A stretch of DNA of 52,954 nt from Oscillospiraceae bacterium (GTDB lineage: Bacteria > Bacillota > Clostridia > Oscillospirales > Ruminococcaceae), in the NCBI GenBank assembly GCA_902362965.1, contig CABIYQ010000012.1, forward strand, positions 1-52,954. Reading direction: 5' to 3'. The translations under genes and the position numbers were made by a program. Each line of letters opens with the position of its first letter. The first letter of the stretch is position 1. Under the pieces are notes generated by a model. It was not told the origin of the DNA. It saw only the letters and a program-made list of their open reading frames with translations, and searched no databases. This document shows, piece after piece, positions 43,259-52,358 of the stretch.

Positions 43259-44087
43259 AAAAAGTTTGTTTGCTTGTCCCGTATGCGGTAACGCTTTGAT
43301 GATCAATGGAAAAAGCTATAAATGTATCAATAATCATTCTTTTGACGCCGCTAAAAGCGGATATGTAAATTTGCTGACATCTGACAGAATGAACGCTAAA
43401 AACCCAGGTGATAACAAGCTCATGGTTAAATCCAGAAGTGATTTTCTGAATAAGGGTTACTATGGTCATTTGCTTGAAAAATTGTGTGATTCGGTTAATG
43501 AGGTTATATCTGAAAATGATGTCATATTAGATGCGGGATGCGGCGAGGGCTATTATACCTCGGGAATATATAATTATCTCCGTGGCAAGGGAATAACTGT
43601 GAAGACTGCCGGAATTGATATTTCCAAATATGCAGTTGATAAGGCGGCTAAAAGATGTCATGATATTGAGTATGCTGTGGGAAGTATTTTTCACATTCCC
43701 GTTTCGGATTCATCATGCGATATTTTACTGAATGTTTTTGCACCATTTTGTTGTGATGAATTTGTTCGTGTTATCAATGACGTAGGATATATGATAATGA
43801 TAATTCCCGGAAGAAAACATTTGTGGGAACTGAAAAGCATTGTATACGAAAAACCATATGAAAATAATCCTAAGTCAGAGTATATTGAGGGATTTAAATT
43901 CTTGAAAAGATATAATGTGCAAAAAGAAATTGAACTTGAATCCAATGAAGATATTTTAAGCTTGTTTGCAATGACGCCGTATTTTTATAATACACGAACA
44001 GAAGATCGCAAAAAGCTTTCTGAATTAAAATTTTTAAAGACTAATACAGAATTTGAAATACTTATTTATAGAAAAGGAGATGTGTAA
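43248..44087 (+). CDS. rlmA: RlmA-type 23S rRNA guanine-N1 methyltransferase
   Basis: 279 aa. The N-terminal zinc site (ACPVCGNAL then YKCINNHSFD) and the NLLTSDR motif mark the RlmA/TlrB family, followed by the SAM motif ILDAGCGEGYY. Members methylate G745 or G748 in helix 35 of 23S rRNA; which one cannot be told here. It overlaps the upstream fusion gene by 11 bases and the next gene by one base. Confidence 0.88.
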   Translation: MCCKKSLFACPVCGNALMINGKSYKCINNHSFDAAKSGYVNLLTSDRMNAKNPGDNKLMVKSRSDFLNKGYYGHLLEKLCDSVNEVISENDVILDAGCGEGYYTSGIYNYLRGKGITVKTAGIDISKYAVDKAAKRCHDIEYAVGSIFHIPVSDSSCDILLNVFAPFCCDEFVRVINDVGYMIMIIPGRKHLWELKSIVYEKPYENNPKSEYIEGFKFLKRYNVQKEIELESNEDILSLFAMTPYFYNTRTEDRKKLSELKFLKTNTEFEILIYRKGDV

Positions 44088-45838
44088 TGGCGCTTGACGG
44101 TGCATTTTTATATGCAGTAAAACGGGAATTGAATGTTCTGATCGGAGGAAGAATTGACAAGATTTATCAGCCTTCCCGTGAAGAAATTATTATATCTATG
44201 CGCACAAGACAGGGCGGATTTAAACTTTTGATCTCTGCGTCAGCAAGCAGTGCAAGAATCCATATAACACAGATGAGCGTTGATAATCCAATGACTCCTC
44301 CTATGTTCTGCATGCTTCTCAGAAAGCATCTGGGAAGCGGAAAACTGACAGCAATACGTCAAGACGGTCTGGAACGAATTATTTATCTGGATTTTGAATG
44401 CATTAATGAACTTGGAGATATTGTAACTGTTACCCTGGCATGTGAAATCATGGGTAAGTACTCAAATTTAATTGTTATAAATAATCAAGGGAAAATTATT
44501 GACAGTATCAAGCGTGTGGATGGAGATATGTCAAGAGAAAGGATAGTTCTTCCGGGAATGTCTTATGAATTTCCTCCCAGAGATGATAGAATATCATTTG
44601 TAGAATCGGATGAGAAAACTATTCGCAGTACTGTCAGCAATCTGAAAAATGCGGAGCTGTCAAAGGCGCTGATAAGTGCGTTTGAGGGTATTTCTCCGGT
44701 TCTTGCTAGGGAATGGGCGTATTATGCCGGAAAAGGCAGAGAACTAAATGGCACTGAAATGAGCAGTGATGAAATTGACAGACTTGTTTTTCTAATAATG
44801 ATGTCAAAAAAAGCACTGATTGGAAATAATTGTTGTTTCACTTCTGTAACCAATAAAGAAGGTTTGCTTAAAGATTTTTCTTTTATCAGGCTTAATCAGT
44901 ACGGCAATCTTATGATTACAAGGGAACATAGTTCAGCATGTGAGCTGCTGGATTATTTTTATGCACAGCGTGACAGGACTGCAAGACTGAAACAGCGTGC
45001 CAACGATCTTTTCAGACTTTTGATGAATACTACAGAACGAATTACTAAGCGTATTGCAAATCAGAAAAATGAACTGAAAGACTGTGAGAAAAAGGAGGAC
45101 ATGAAGCTTAAAGGAGATCTTTTGTCCGCTAATATATATAGATTGCAAAAAGGTGATAAAAAGGCAGTATTAGAAAACTTTTATGACGAATCTTGTCCGC
45201 AGATCGAAATCAAGCTTGATTCGAGGCTTACTCCTTCACAGAATGCACAGAAATATTATTCTGAATACCGAAAGTCATTGACTGCTGAAAAAAAGCTTGC
45301 AGAACAGATTGCTTTGGGTGAAGAAGAGCTTAAATACATTGACAGCGTTTTTGATTCCCTTACAAGAGCGAATACTGAAAATGAAGTCAATGAGCTGCGT
45401 CTGGAGCTTGCAGAGCAGGGATATATACGTGCAGTAAGACTAAAAGGTAAACCTCCTAAAAGCAATCCTCCGTCTGAATATTTGTCAAGTGATGGTTATA
45501 CTATTCTTTTGGGCAGGAACAATAAGCAAAATGATAAGCTTACTTTGAAAACTGCCGCCAAAACCGATATATGGCTGCATACTCACAATATACCCGGTTC
45601 ACATGCGATCATAGTAACAAACGGCGAAACTCCTCCGGACAGTACTATTGAAGAGGCGGCGATAATTGCGGCGGTTAACAGTAAGGCAAAGGATTCCTCA
45701 CAGGTTCCGGTTGATTACTGTCTTGTGAAATTTGTAAAGAAGCCTGTTGGCGCAAAGCCGGGTATGGTGATATTTACAAATAATAAAACTCTGTATGTAA
45801 CTCCTGATAAGGAGCTTGAAGAAAGGCTGAAAAAATGA
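44087..45838 (+). CDS. rqcH: RqcH/NFACT ribosome quality-control protein
   Basis: 583 aa. NFACT-N domain at the start (DGAFLYAVKRELNVLIGGRIDKI, split: key GGRIDKIYQPS), HhH and long coiled-coil centre (residues about 290-440), NFACT-R domain at the end (WLHTHNIPGSHAII). RqcH binds stalled 50S-peptidyl-tRNA and adds Ala tails for degradation. It was long called fibronectin-binding protein. GGAG precedes the ATG in a TAATG overlap. Confidence 0.94.
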   Translation: MALDGAFLYAVKRELNVLIGGRIDKIYQPSREEIIISMRTRQGGFKLLISASASSARIHITQMSVDNPMTPPMFCMLLRKHLGSGKLTAIRQDGLERIIYLDFECINELGDIVTVTLACEIMGKYSNLIVINNQGKIIDSIKRVDGDMSRERIVLPGMSYEFPPRDDRISFVESDEKTIRSTVSNLKNAELSKALISAFEGISPVLAREWAYYAGKGRELNGTEMSSDEIDRLVFLIMMSKKALIGNNCCFTSVTNKEGLLKDFSFIRLNQYGNLMITREHSSACELLDYFYAQRDRTARLKQRANDLFRLLMNTTERITKRIANQKNELKDCEKKEDMKLKGDLLSANIYRLQKGDKKAVLENFYDESCPQIEIKLDSRLTPSQNAQKYYSEYRKSLTAEKKLAEQIALGEEELKYIDSVFDSLTRANTENEVNELRLELAEQGYIRAVRLKGKPPKSNPPSEYLSSDGYTILLGRNNKQNDKLTLKTAAKTDIWLHTHNIPGSHAIIVTNGETPPDSTIEEAAIIAAVNSKAKDSSQVPVDYCLVKFVKKPVGAKPGMVIFTNNKTLYVTPDKELEERLKK

Positions 45839-46344
45839 AACTCAATACCGAATTTTTCCATAGAGATTGTCTTGATGTAGCGCCTGATTTAGTGGGGAAA
45901 GTGATTGTGAGAAAGTTCGAAAACGGCGATTTAGTACGCCTGAGAATAACAGAAACAGAAGCTTATCGGGGTATTGAGGATAAGGCGTGTCATGCGTCAA
46001 AGGGAAGAACACCCAGAACAGAACTGCTTTACCGTGAAAGCGGAATAATTTATGTGTATTTATGTTACGGTATCCACTGGCTTATGAATGTTATTACCGG
46101 TGAAAAGGAACAGCCTCAGGGAGTTCTTATAAGAGCATGCGAGGGCTTTGAAGGTCCGGCAAGACTTACTAAAAGACTGGTAGTTGATAAAAGCTTTAAC
46201 GGTGAATCCTTTACAGATAATGAAAGGATCTGGATTGAGGACGATGGTCTGAAACCGAAAATAAGAACAGATAAAAGAGTGGGTATCGACTATGCCGGTG
46301 AGGAATGGGCGTCAAAGCCATGGAGATTTATTCTTGACAAATAG
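45835..46344 (+). CDS. 3-methyladenine DNA glycosylase (AAG/MPG family)
   Basis: 169 aa. ITETEAYRG holds the catalytic Glu, with DKACHASKGRTPRTE and YVYLCYGIHWLMNV following; these are the core motifs of the AAG fold. It removes alkylated adenines. It is somewhat short for the family (usually near 190-200 aa). The ATG overlaps the rqcH stop by 4 bases. Confidence 0.93.
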   Translation: MKLNTEFFHRDCLDVAPDLVGKVIVRKFENGDLVRLRITETEAYRGIEDKACHASKGRTPRTELLYRESGIIYVYLCYGIHWLMNVITGEKEQPQGVLIRACEGFEGPARLTKRLVVDKSFNGESFTDNERIWIEDDGLKPKIRTDKRVGIDYAGEEWASKPWRFILDK

Positions 46345-46362
46345 AACGGAATAAAGTATAAT
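46334..46362 (+). promoter_or_regulatory. Promoter of valS
   Basis: TTGACA, 17 bases, TATAAT, partly inside the end of the glycosylase gene. The predicted start near 46369 gives a leader of about 190 bases. Confidence 0.85.
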
Positions 46363-46394
46363 TATAAATGAATCATGATGAAAGGTGTAAATTT

Positions 46395-46454
46395 ATGGGA
46401 ATTCATTTTTATAAAAATGAATATATAGTCTATAAAGTCGTGAGTTTCTCATAG
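46395..46454 (+). CDS. Possible valS leader peptide
   Basis: A 19-codon frame (MGIHFYKNEYIVYKVVSFS) with AAAGGTG 7 bases before its ATG. Three of its codons from residue 12 on are Val (GTC, GTC, GTG). Its first half lies on a perfect 22-base palindrome (46401-46422). It is followed by an antiterminator/terminator pair before valS. Translation has not been shown. Confidence 0.4.
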   Translation: MGIHFYKNEYIVYKVVSFS

Positions 46455-46538
46455 GCTTTTGATGTTGTGCGGATTTGTGCCTTAAATGAGATCAACAGCC
46501 GAAGCAGTATTTTGTTTTTTCTGCTTTGGCTATTTTTA
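46454..46538 (+). terminator. valS attenuator: terminator with a competing antiterminator
   Basis: Terminator: AGCCGAAGCAG (46497-46507) pairs with CTGCTTTGGCT (46521-46531), then ATTTTTAT. Competing stem: GGCTTTTGAT (46454-46463) with ATCAACAGCC (46491-46500), which takes the AGCC of the terminator arm. No promoter is visible after it, so valS must be read through. The T-box sequence usual for Firmicute synthetase leaders is absent. Confidence 0.6.
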
Positions 46539-46562
46539 TAAAATATGAACGGAGATGTTATG

Positions 46563-49181
46563 ATGAGTAAAGAACTGGCAAAGTCCTATAATCCAAAGGA
46601 TTTTGAAGACAGAATTTATAAGTACTGGAATGACAGCGGCTGTTTCAAAGCTGAAATTGATGAAAACAAAAAGCCGTATACTATTGTTATACCGCCGCCG
46701 AATATAACAGGTCAGCTGCATATGGGACATGCTCTTGATGAAACATTGCAGGATATACTTATAAGATATAAAAGAATGTCAGGATATTCTGCGCTGTGGC
46801 TGCCGGGTACTGACCACGCTTCAATTGCTACTGAAGCTAAAATTGTAGAGGCAATGAAGAAAGACGGCGTGACCAAAGAGGACATTGGCCGTGATGGTTT
46901 TATGGAACGTGCTTGGGAATGGAAAAAACAGTATGGGGGAAGAATCGTTGAACAGCTTAAAAAGCTGGGTTCTTCATGCGACTGGTCCAGAGAACGCTTT
47001 ACTATGGACGAAGGCTGTAATAAGGCTGTAAAGGAAGTTTTTGTAAAGCTTTTTGAAAAAGGTCTTATTTATAGAGGTGAAAGAATCATTAACTGGTGTC
47101 CTCACTGCCTTACTTCAATTTCAGACGCCGAAGTTGAGTACGAGGATCAGGCAGGTCATTTCTGGCATCTTAGATATAAGATCAAGGACAGCGACGAATA
47201 TCTGGAGCTTGCTACAACACGTCCTGAAACGCTTCTGGGCGATACTGCCGTTGCAGTTAATCCTGAGGACGAACGTTACAAGGATTTAGTAGGAAAGACT
47301 GTTATTCTGCCGATCGTTCACAGGGAAATTCCTATTGTGGCTGATGATTATGTTGAAATGGATTTTGGTACGGGTGTTGTTAAAATAACTCCTGCCCATG
47401 ACCCTAACGACTTTGAAGTAGGACTTCGTCATAGCCTTCCTGTTATAAATGTTATGACAGATGACGCAAAAATTACCGATGATTATCCTAAGTATGCCGG
47501 AATGGACAGATATGAGGCAAGGAAAGCAATTGTTGCTGATCTTGAATCTGAGGGAGCATTGGTAAAAATTGAAGATTACAGTCATAATGTAGGTACATGC
47601 TATCGCTGCGGAACAACTGTTGAACCTAGAGTTTCAAAGCAGTGGTTTGTTAAAATGGAATCTCTTGCAAAACCGGCTATTGACGCAGTTAAAAACGGTG
47701 AAACAAAGTTTGTTCCGGAACGTTTTGATAAGATTTATTTCCACTGGCTTGAAAATATCAAAGATTGGTGTATCTCAAGACAGCTTTGGTGGGGTCATCA
47801 GATACCCGCATTCTATTGTGATGCATGCGGCGAAATGGTCGTTACAAAGGAAAATAAGGCTGTATGCCCGAAATGCGGTAAAGAAATGCGTCAGGATCCG
47901 GATACTCTGGATACATGGTTCTCATCAGCTTTGTGGCCTTTCTCAACTCTTGGCTGGCCTGATAAAACTGATGATCTGAAATATTTCTATCCTACAAATA
48001 CTCTTGTTACAGGTTATGATATTATTTTCTTCTGGGTCGTTAGAATGATGTTCAGCGGTATTGAGCATATGGGTGAAGTACCGTTTAATACTGTTCTGAT
48101 ACATGGTCTTGTAAGAGATGAGCAGGGAAGAAAAATGTCAAAATCTCTTGGCAACGGTATTGATCCGTTGGAGGTTATCGACAAATACGGTGCAGACGCT
48201 CTGAGATTTATGCTGGCAAACGGTAATTCTCCGGGTAATGATATGCGTTATTCCGATGATAAGGTAAAAGCGGCAAGAAATTTTGCTAATAAGCTCTGGA
48301 ATGCTTCACGTTTTATTATGATGAATCTCCCAGAGGACTTTGAAATTAAGGGACTTCCTGAAAATCTGACTCTTGAGGATAAATGGATCGTCAGCAAATT
48401 CAATACTCTTACAAAAGAAGTTAACGAAAATCTGGAAAAATTTGAATTAGGTGTTGCGGCTTCCAAAATCTATGACTTTATCTGGGACATTTACTGTGAC
48501 TGGTATATTGAACTTACAAAGCCTAGAATTGCTGAGGGCGGAGAAACTAAGGAAACTGCTCAGGCAGTACTAGTATGGGTAATGCAGGGAATGCTGAAGC
48601 TTCTGCATCCGTTTATGCCATACATTACCGAGGAAATATGGCAGGTTCTTACCAATGAAAGCGGTTCAATTATGGTGTCTTCATTCCCTGTATATGAAGA
48701 AAAATATTCATTTACAAAGGAAGAAGAAGATTTCTCCAAGGTTATTGACGCTATTAAGGCAGTACGAGCAAGAAGAACAGAAATGAATGTTCCTCCGTCA
48801 GTAAAGGCAAAAATATTTATTGAAACTCAATATGGAGAATTGTTTAGCAGCTGTGGGCTATTCTTTGAAAAATTGGCTTCCGCTTCTGAAATTGAAGTGG
48901 CAGACAAGTATGAAATTGAAGATGCAGTAACCGCTGTAACAGACTGTGCAAGATTGTTTATTCCTCTTGACCAGCTTGTTGATAAGGAAAAAGAAATTGC
49001 ACGTCTTGAAAAAGAAAAGGCGAAAGTACAGAAGGATATAGATTTCTTAAGTGGTAAGCTGAATAATCAGGGATTTCTCGCAAAAGCTCCGGAAAAGCTG
49101 ATTGAAGCTGAAAAGGCAAAGCTTGCCAAGGCAGAAGAAAAAATGGCTAAGATTGAGCAATCAATGGCAGGATTAAAATAA
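46563..49181 (+). CDS. valS: Valyl-tRNA synthetase
   Basis: 872 aa, class I. The HIGH motif is QLHMGHALDE near residue 53, KMSKS is in GRKMSKSLGNG, a zinc-type CxxC/CxxC insertion is seen (YCDACGEMV then CPKCGKE), and the C-terminal coiled coil (KEIARLEKEKAKVQKD) binds tRNA-Val. GGAG lies 8 bases before the ATG at 46563; in-frame ATGs at 46545 and 46560 are weaker. It charges tRNA with Val and edits Thr. Confidence 0.97.
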   Translation: MSKELAKSYNPKDFEDRIYKYWNDSGCFKAEIDENKKPYTIVIPPPNITGQLHMGHALDETLQDILIRYKRMSGYSALWLPGTDHASIATEAKIVEAMKKDGVTKEDIGRDGFMERAWEWKKQYGGRIVEQLKKLGSSCDWSRERFTMDEGCNKAVKEVFVKLFEKGLIYRGERIINWCPHCLTSISDAEVEYEDQAGHFWHLRYKIKDSDEYLELATTRPETLLGDTAVAVNPEDERYKDLVGKTVILPIVHREIPIVADDYVEMDFGTGVVKITPAHDPNDFEVGLRHSLPVINVMTDDAKITDDYPKYAGMDRYEARKAIVADLESEGALVKIEDYSHNVGTCYRCGTTVEPRVSKQWFVKMESLAKPAIDAVKNGETKFVPERFDKIYFHWLENIKDWCISRQLWWGHQIPAFYCDACGEMVVTKENKAVCPKCGKEMRQDPDTLDTWFSSALWPFSTLGWPDKTDDLKYFYPTNTLVTGYDIIFFWVVRMMFSGIEHMGEVPFNTVLIHGLVRDEQGRKMSKSLGNGIDPLEVIDKYGADALRFMLANGNSPGNDMRYSDDKVKAARNFANKLWNASRFIMMNLPEDFEIKGLPENLTLEDKWIVSKFNTLTKEVNENLEKFELGVAASKIYDFIWDIYCDWYIELTKPRIAEGGETKETAQAVLVWVMQGMLKLLHPFMPYITEEIWQVLTNESGSIMVSSFPVYEEKYSFTKEEEDFSKVIDAIKAVRARRTEMNVPPSVKAKIFIETQYGELFSSCGLFFEKLASASEIEVADKYEIEDAVTAVTDCARLFIPLDQLVDKEKEIARLEKEKAKVQKDIDFLSGKLNNQGFLAKAPEKLIEAEKAKLAKAEEKMAKIEQSMAGLK

Positions 49182-49186
49182 AAGAT

Positions 49187-49222
49187 AATAACCCGAGAGA
49201 ATTATCTCGGGTTATTTATTAT
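49187..49222 (+). terminator. Terminator of valS
   Basis: A 12-bp stem AATAACCCGAGA/TCTCGGGTTATT with a 6-base loop, followed by TATTATAAAA. Confidence 0.88.
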
Positions 49223-49244
49223 AAAAAAAGAAGTGATGATTAAA

Positions 49245-49907
49245 ATGAAAATAAAAGGTGTCATTTTTGATATGGACGGACTCATGCTCGACACAGAAAA
49301 GCTGCTTTTGAAATTCTGGATAAAGTCTGCGAATGAGTTTGGTTTCGATATGAAAAGGGAACATGTACTGAGCATTCGCAGTCTTGCAGCGAAATACGCT
49401 ATACCGAAATTACAAGGAATTTTCGGTGAGAATTTTGATTACTATGCAGTACGTAAACGCCGTATAGAGCTTATGAATAAGTACATAGAAGAAAATGGCG
49501 TTGACAAAAAGCCTGGACTTGATAAGCTTCTGGAGTATCTGAAAAAGCATGAATATAAAATTGCAGTTGCTACTGCTACTGATAAACTTCGTGCGGAAAA
49601 TTATCTGAGATCTGTAGCAGTGCTGGGATATTTTGATATTATGGTTTGTGGACCGATGGTGAAAAACGGTAAGCCAGCACCGGATATTTATCTTAAAGCT
49701 TCTGAACTGCTGAACCTTGATCCGTCAGAGTGTCTGGCGCTTGAGGATTCTCCTAACGGAATTTTGTCCGCTTACCGTGCAGGGTGCAGACCTGTTATGA
49801 TTCCTGATTTGACTCTGCCGGATCATGAAACCTCAAAGCTTTTATATAAAAAATTGGATAGACTTGATTCAGTAATTGATTTACTGGAAAATTCAGATAT
49901 TAATTAA
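49245..49907 (+). CDS. HAD-superfamily phosphatase (beta-phosphoglucomutase-like)
   Basis: 220 aa. The nucleophile motif FDMDGLMLDTE (D9 and D11), the Thr of ATATDKLR, the Lys of GKPAPDIY and the acidic LEDSPNGI are all present, with a helical cap after the first motif. Members hydrolyse sugar phosphates or similar substrates; this one's substrate is not clear. I chose the ATG at 49245 from family starts; the ribosome site is weak and 49233 (GTG) or 49236 are possible. Confidence 0.9.
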   Translation: MKIKGVIFDMDGLMLDTEKLLLKFWIKSANEFGFDMKREHVLSIRSLAAKYAIPKLQGIFGENFDYYAVRKRRIELMNKYIEENGVDKKPGLDKLLEYLKKHEYKIAVATATDKLRAENYLRSVAVLGYFDIMVCGPMVKNGKPAPDIYLKASELLNLDPSECLALEDSPNGILSAYRAGCRPVMIPDLTLPDHETSKLLYKKLDRLDSVIDLLENSDIN

Positions 49908-50003
49908 AGTGAAAATTATGTTATAAAAATAAGAAATGTATTAGTAATGTATAATAAAAACAAATGAAAATAAAAAAAATTATGCATTTTGTTTAAAAAG
50001 GAC

Positions 50004-50032
50004 TTGCATTAGTATAAAATTTATGCTATAAT
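50004..50032 (+). promoter_or_regulatory. Promoter of hpf
   Basis: TTGCAT, 17 bases, TATAAT with an upstream TG (extended -10), about 46 bases before the hpf start. The 120 bases before it (49908-50003) are AT-rich with nothing else recognised. Confidence 0.8.
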
Positions 50033-50078
50033 AAATTTACAAAATAACCAATGTAAATTGGCTAAGGAGGAATATATC

Positions 50079-50606
50079 GTGAAAGTAACTATTACAGCAA
50101 AAAAAATGCAGGTTCCGCAAAATTTTCCTGAATATGCGGAAAATAAATTAAATTCAAAACTCAGTAAATTTTTTGGAGATGAGGCAGAAGCAAAAATTAC
50201 TATGTCAGAATATAAGAACCAGATTATTCTGGAGCTTACAGTTAAATATAATAATATGATTTACCGTTCCGAGAGACAGGCAGCTGATAAGAATATTGCA
50301 CTTGACAGTGTTATTGATATTATTATCAGGCAGATCAGAAAAAATAAAACTAAAATAGAAAAACGTCTTAAGGATACTGCTTTTAAAGAAGCATATTCTG
50401 ATACTGTTGAAGAACAGGTTGATTATGAAGTAATAAAGCATAAATCTTTTGTTATGCGTCCTATGGATGTAGATGAGGCCATTTTGCAGATGAATATGTT
50501 GGGGCATTCTTTCTTTATGTTTTGTAATGCTAAAACAGGCGGTACAAATGTTGTGTATAAACGTGATGACGGTAATTATGCAGTGCTTGAACCTACAACT
50601 GAATAA
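50079..50606 (+). CDS. hpf: Long-form ribosome hibernation promoting factor
   Basis: 175 aa. The N-terminal S30AE domain (residues 1-95) fits the 30S decoding channel; the C-terminal domain (about 120-175, VIKHKSFVMRPMDVDEAILQM then GHSFFMF) makes dimers and so 100S ribosomes. The start is GTG at 50079 with AAGGAGG 8 bases upstream; the longer TTG frame at 50058 contains that ribosome site and is not used. Confidence 0.95.
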   Translation: MKVTITAKKMQVPQNFPEYAENKLNSKLSKFFGDEAEAKITMSEYKNQIILELTVKYNNMIYRSERQAADKNIALDSVIDIIIRQIRKNKTKIEKRLKDTAFKEAYSDTVEEQVDYEVIKHKSFVMRPMDVDEAILQMNMLGHSFFMFCNAKTGGTNVVYKRDDGNYAVLEPTTE

Positions 50607-50614
50607 AAAGCAAG

Positions 50615-50641
50615 GCGTCGGTTTTAACCGGCGCTTTTTAT
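50615..50641 (+). terminator. Terminator of hpf
   Basis: GCGTCGG with CCGGCGC (one G-U), loop TTTTAA, followed by TTTTTATTTTA. Confidence 0.88.
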
Positions 50642-50662
50642 TTTAATTCCGTAAAATTCTTG

Positions 50663-50691
50663 TTGATTTTTAACGATTTATATGTTAAAAT
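50663..50691 (+). promoter_or_regulatory. Promoter of the LCP operon
   Basis: TTGATT, 17 bases, TAAAAT, about 35 bases before the ATG of the 31-aa peptide. Confidence 0.55.
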
Positions 50692-50727
50692 AAAAAAAGT
50701 ATAATTATGATTTCTGGAGGCGATAAA

Positions 50728-50823
50728 ATGAAAAATAATAAAAGTATAGTTTTCAGAGCAGCAGTACTTATACTTGCGGCAGTAATTATTATTGGTTTTA
50801 TAATAATGCCGTTTATTGGTTGA
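50728..50823 (+). CDS. 31-aa membrane peptide upstream of the LCP gene
   Basis: MKNNKSIVFR, then one hydrophobic helix (AAVLILAAVIIIGFIIMPFIG). A strong TGGAGG lies 8 bases before the ATG. It ends 21 bases before the LCP start codon, so the two are probably co-transcribed. A single-pass peptide of this kind could stabilise or regulate the LCP enzyme. No family is known to me. Confidence 0.6.
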   Translation: MKNNKSIVFRAAVLILAAVIIIGFIIMPFIG

Positions 50824-50844
50824 AGTTAAATTGGAGGTAGCAAA

Positions 50845-52266
50845 ATGTCCGGAAAAAACAGAGAGGACAAGGATTCTTACGCAAAGGATACACTTGCTTT
50901 CAGAGTGCCACTGGAGGCACAGCAAAATAACAGAAATGTCAATAATCCGAATTATCAAAGACAATATCCACAGGGACAGCGTCCGCAGGGGCAGTATTCA
51001 CAGGGACAGTATTCACAGGGACAGTATCCGCAGGGGCAGTATTCACAGGGACAGTATCCGCAAGGACAGCGTCCGCAGGGACAACGATCTCAAGGGCCGC
51101 GTTCTAATCAGATAAATAGGCAGAATACTCAGCAGCACAGTGGACAGCCACGTTCTAATTATCGGCGTAATTCAGGTCATCAAAACAGTAATGTGAATTC
51201 CAACAGACAAAAACCACCTGTACAAAAGCGGAATAATACAACCAGAAATAATCAGCAGGTTCGTGCTAATAATGCCCAGCGTCAAAAAGCCGTAAAAGTT
51301 AAAAAAACAAAAAGACGGGGAGGATGTCTTACAAAGATCTTGATGTCGATTATCGGCTTGTTTCTTATTTTATTTATTTTGTATTCGATTATTGTTATGA
51401 CTCTTATTAATAAAGTAAATATTGTTGATGATGGGGAGAGAATAAGTTCCGGTAATTCTTTAATGAGTTCTTCAAATGTTAGAAATATTCTTCTGATTGG
51501 CACTGATTCCAGAGGAGAGGACAGGGGACGTTCAGATTCAATGATTCTTCTTTCCATTAACAGTAAAACTAACAAAATAAACATGGTTTCGTTAATGAGG
51601 GATACATATGTTCAGGTTCCTGGATATGGCGGTTGCAAGCTTAATGCTGCTTATTCCTACGGCGGGCCTGAGCTTTTGATGGATACAATAGAAGATAATT
51701 TTTATATTGAAATTGACGATTATGTAACGGTAAACTTTATATCGTTTGCTAATATTGTGGATGCAGTAGGCGGTGTTGAAATTGAAGTGAATGACAGCGA
51801 GGCAGATGCTATAAATGTTTTGCTGGACAGTAAAGAGGGCGTTTCTATGTTTGGACAGCCGGATGAAAATGATTATCTTAACGGCGGCGGAACCTATAAA
51901 TTGAATGGTAAACAGGCTCTGTGTTATTCAAGACTTAGAAAAGTCGGAAATGCTGATTTTGAAAGAACAGAACGGCAAAGAAAAGTATTAAGCGGTATTT
52001 TAAAAAATGCTGCGACTCTGAATCCGCTGAAATTAAGTTCTTTTGCCGGAGAAGCTCTTCCTTCTATGACAACTAATATGAGTAAAGGAAGCATGTACTT
52101 ACTTTCTCTTAGATTACCGCTTTTATTAGTTGGTTATGATATAGAGCAGATCAGAATACCGGCGGAGGATACTTATTGGGGATCAGATATTGACGGTCAA
52201 TCGGTCCTTGAAATAGATTATGACGCTAATATTGATATAATAAAAAAAGAATTATATAATGAATAA
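50845..52266 (+). CDS. LytR-CpsA-Psr family wall-polymer ligase with Gln-Gly-rich N-terminal tail
   Basis: 473 aa. Residues 1-150 are a cytoplasmic, disordered tail including nine pentapeptide repeats (PQGQR/SQGQY type, residues 42-86) and a basic stretch. One membrane helix (about 163-185) precedes the LCP domain, with ILLIGTDSRGEDRGRSDSMIL and NLMRDTY-like motifs (here SLMRDTYV) holding the Arg and Asp that bind the prenyl-pyrophosphate. LCP enzymes attach teichoic acids or other glycans to peptidoglycan. GGAGG precedes the ATG. Confidence 0.93.
   Translation: MSGKNREDKDSYAKDTLAFRVPLEAQQNNRNVNNPNYQRQYPQGQRPQGQYSQGQYSQGQYPQGQYSQGQYPQGQRPQGQRSQGPRSNQINRQNTQQHSGQPRSNYRRNSGHQNSNVNSNRQKPPVQKRNNTTRNNQQVRANNAQRQKAVKVKKTKRRGGCLTKILMSIIGLFLILFILYSIIVMTLINKVNIVDDGERISSGNSLMSSSNVRNILLIGTDSRGEDRGRSDSMILLSINSKTNKINMVSLMRDTYVQVPGYGGCKLNAAYSYGGPELLMDTIEDNFYIEIDDYVTVNFISFANIVDAVGGVEIEVNDSEADAINVLLDSKEGVSMFGQPDENDYLNGGGTYKLNGKQALCYSRLRKVGNADFERTERQRKVLSGILKNAATLNPLKLSSFAGEALPSMTTNMSKGSMYLLSLRLPLLLVGYDIEQIRIPAEDTYWGSDIDGQSVLEIDYDANIDIIKKELYNE
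50968..51102 (+). repeat. 15-base tandem repeat in the LCP gene, nine units
   Basis: Units such as TCACAGGGACAGTAT and CCGCAGGGGCAGTAT run head to tail, encoding (P/S)QGQ(Y/R). Several units are identical or differ by one or two bases, so copy number may change by slippage while the frame is kept. Confidence 0.95.
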
Positions 52267-52275
52267 GATTTTATC

Positions 52276-52313
52276 CTCTCCGAAAAGTATATTTTTCGGA
52301 GAGTATAATTGTT
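52276..52313 (+). terminator. Terminator of the LCP gene
   Basis: An 11-bp stem CTCTCCGAAAA/TTTTCGGAGAG, followed by TATAATTGTTAAAT; the T tract is weak but the stem is strong. Confidence 0.75.
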
Positions 52314-52358
52314 AAATAATAAAAATAATATTTTTTAGAAAAAAATTTCAAAAAAGTG

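Noticed and set aside
46401..46422. Perfect 22-base palindrome as a repressor operator for valS
   Set aside because: It lies downstream of the start site inside the short leader ORF and is AT-rich; a hairpin or chance is as likely. Kept only as a note in the leader entry.
50968..51102. CRISPR-like array
   Set aside because: The repeats are 15 bases, contiguous, in frame and without spacers; this is a coding minisatellite.
50816..51115. 99-aa plus-strand frame rich in RDSIHR repeats
   Set aside because: It is the out-of-frame reading of the 15-base repeats in the LCP gene.
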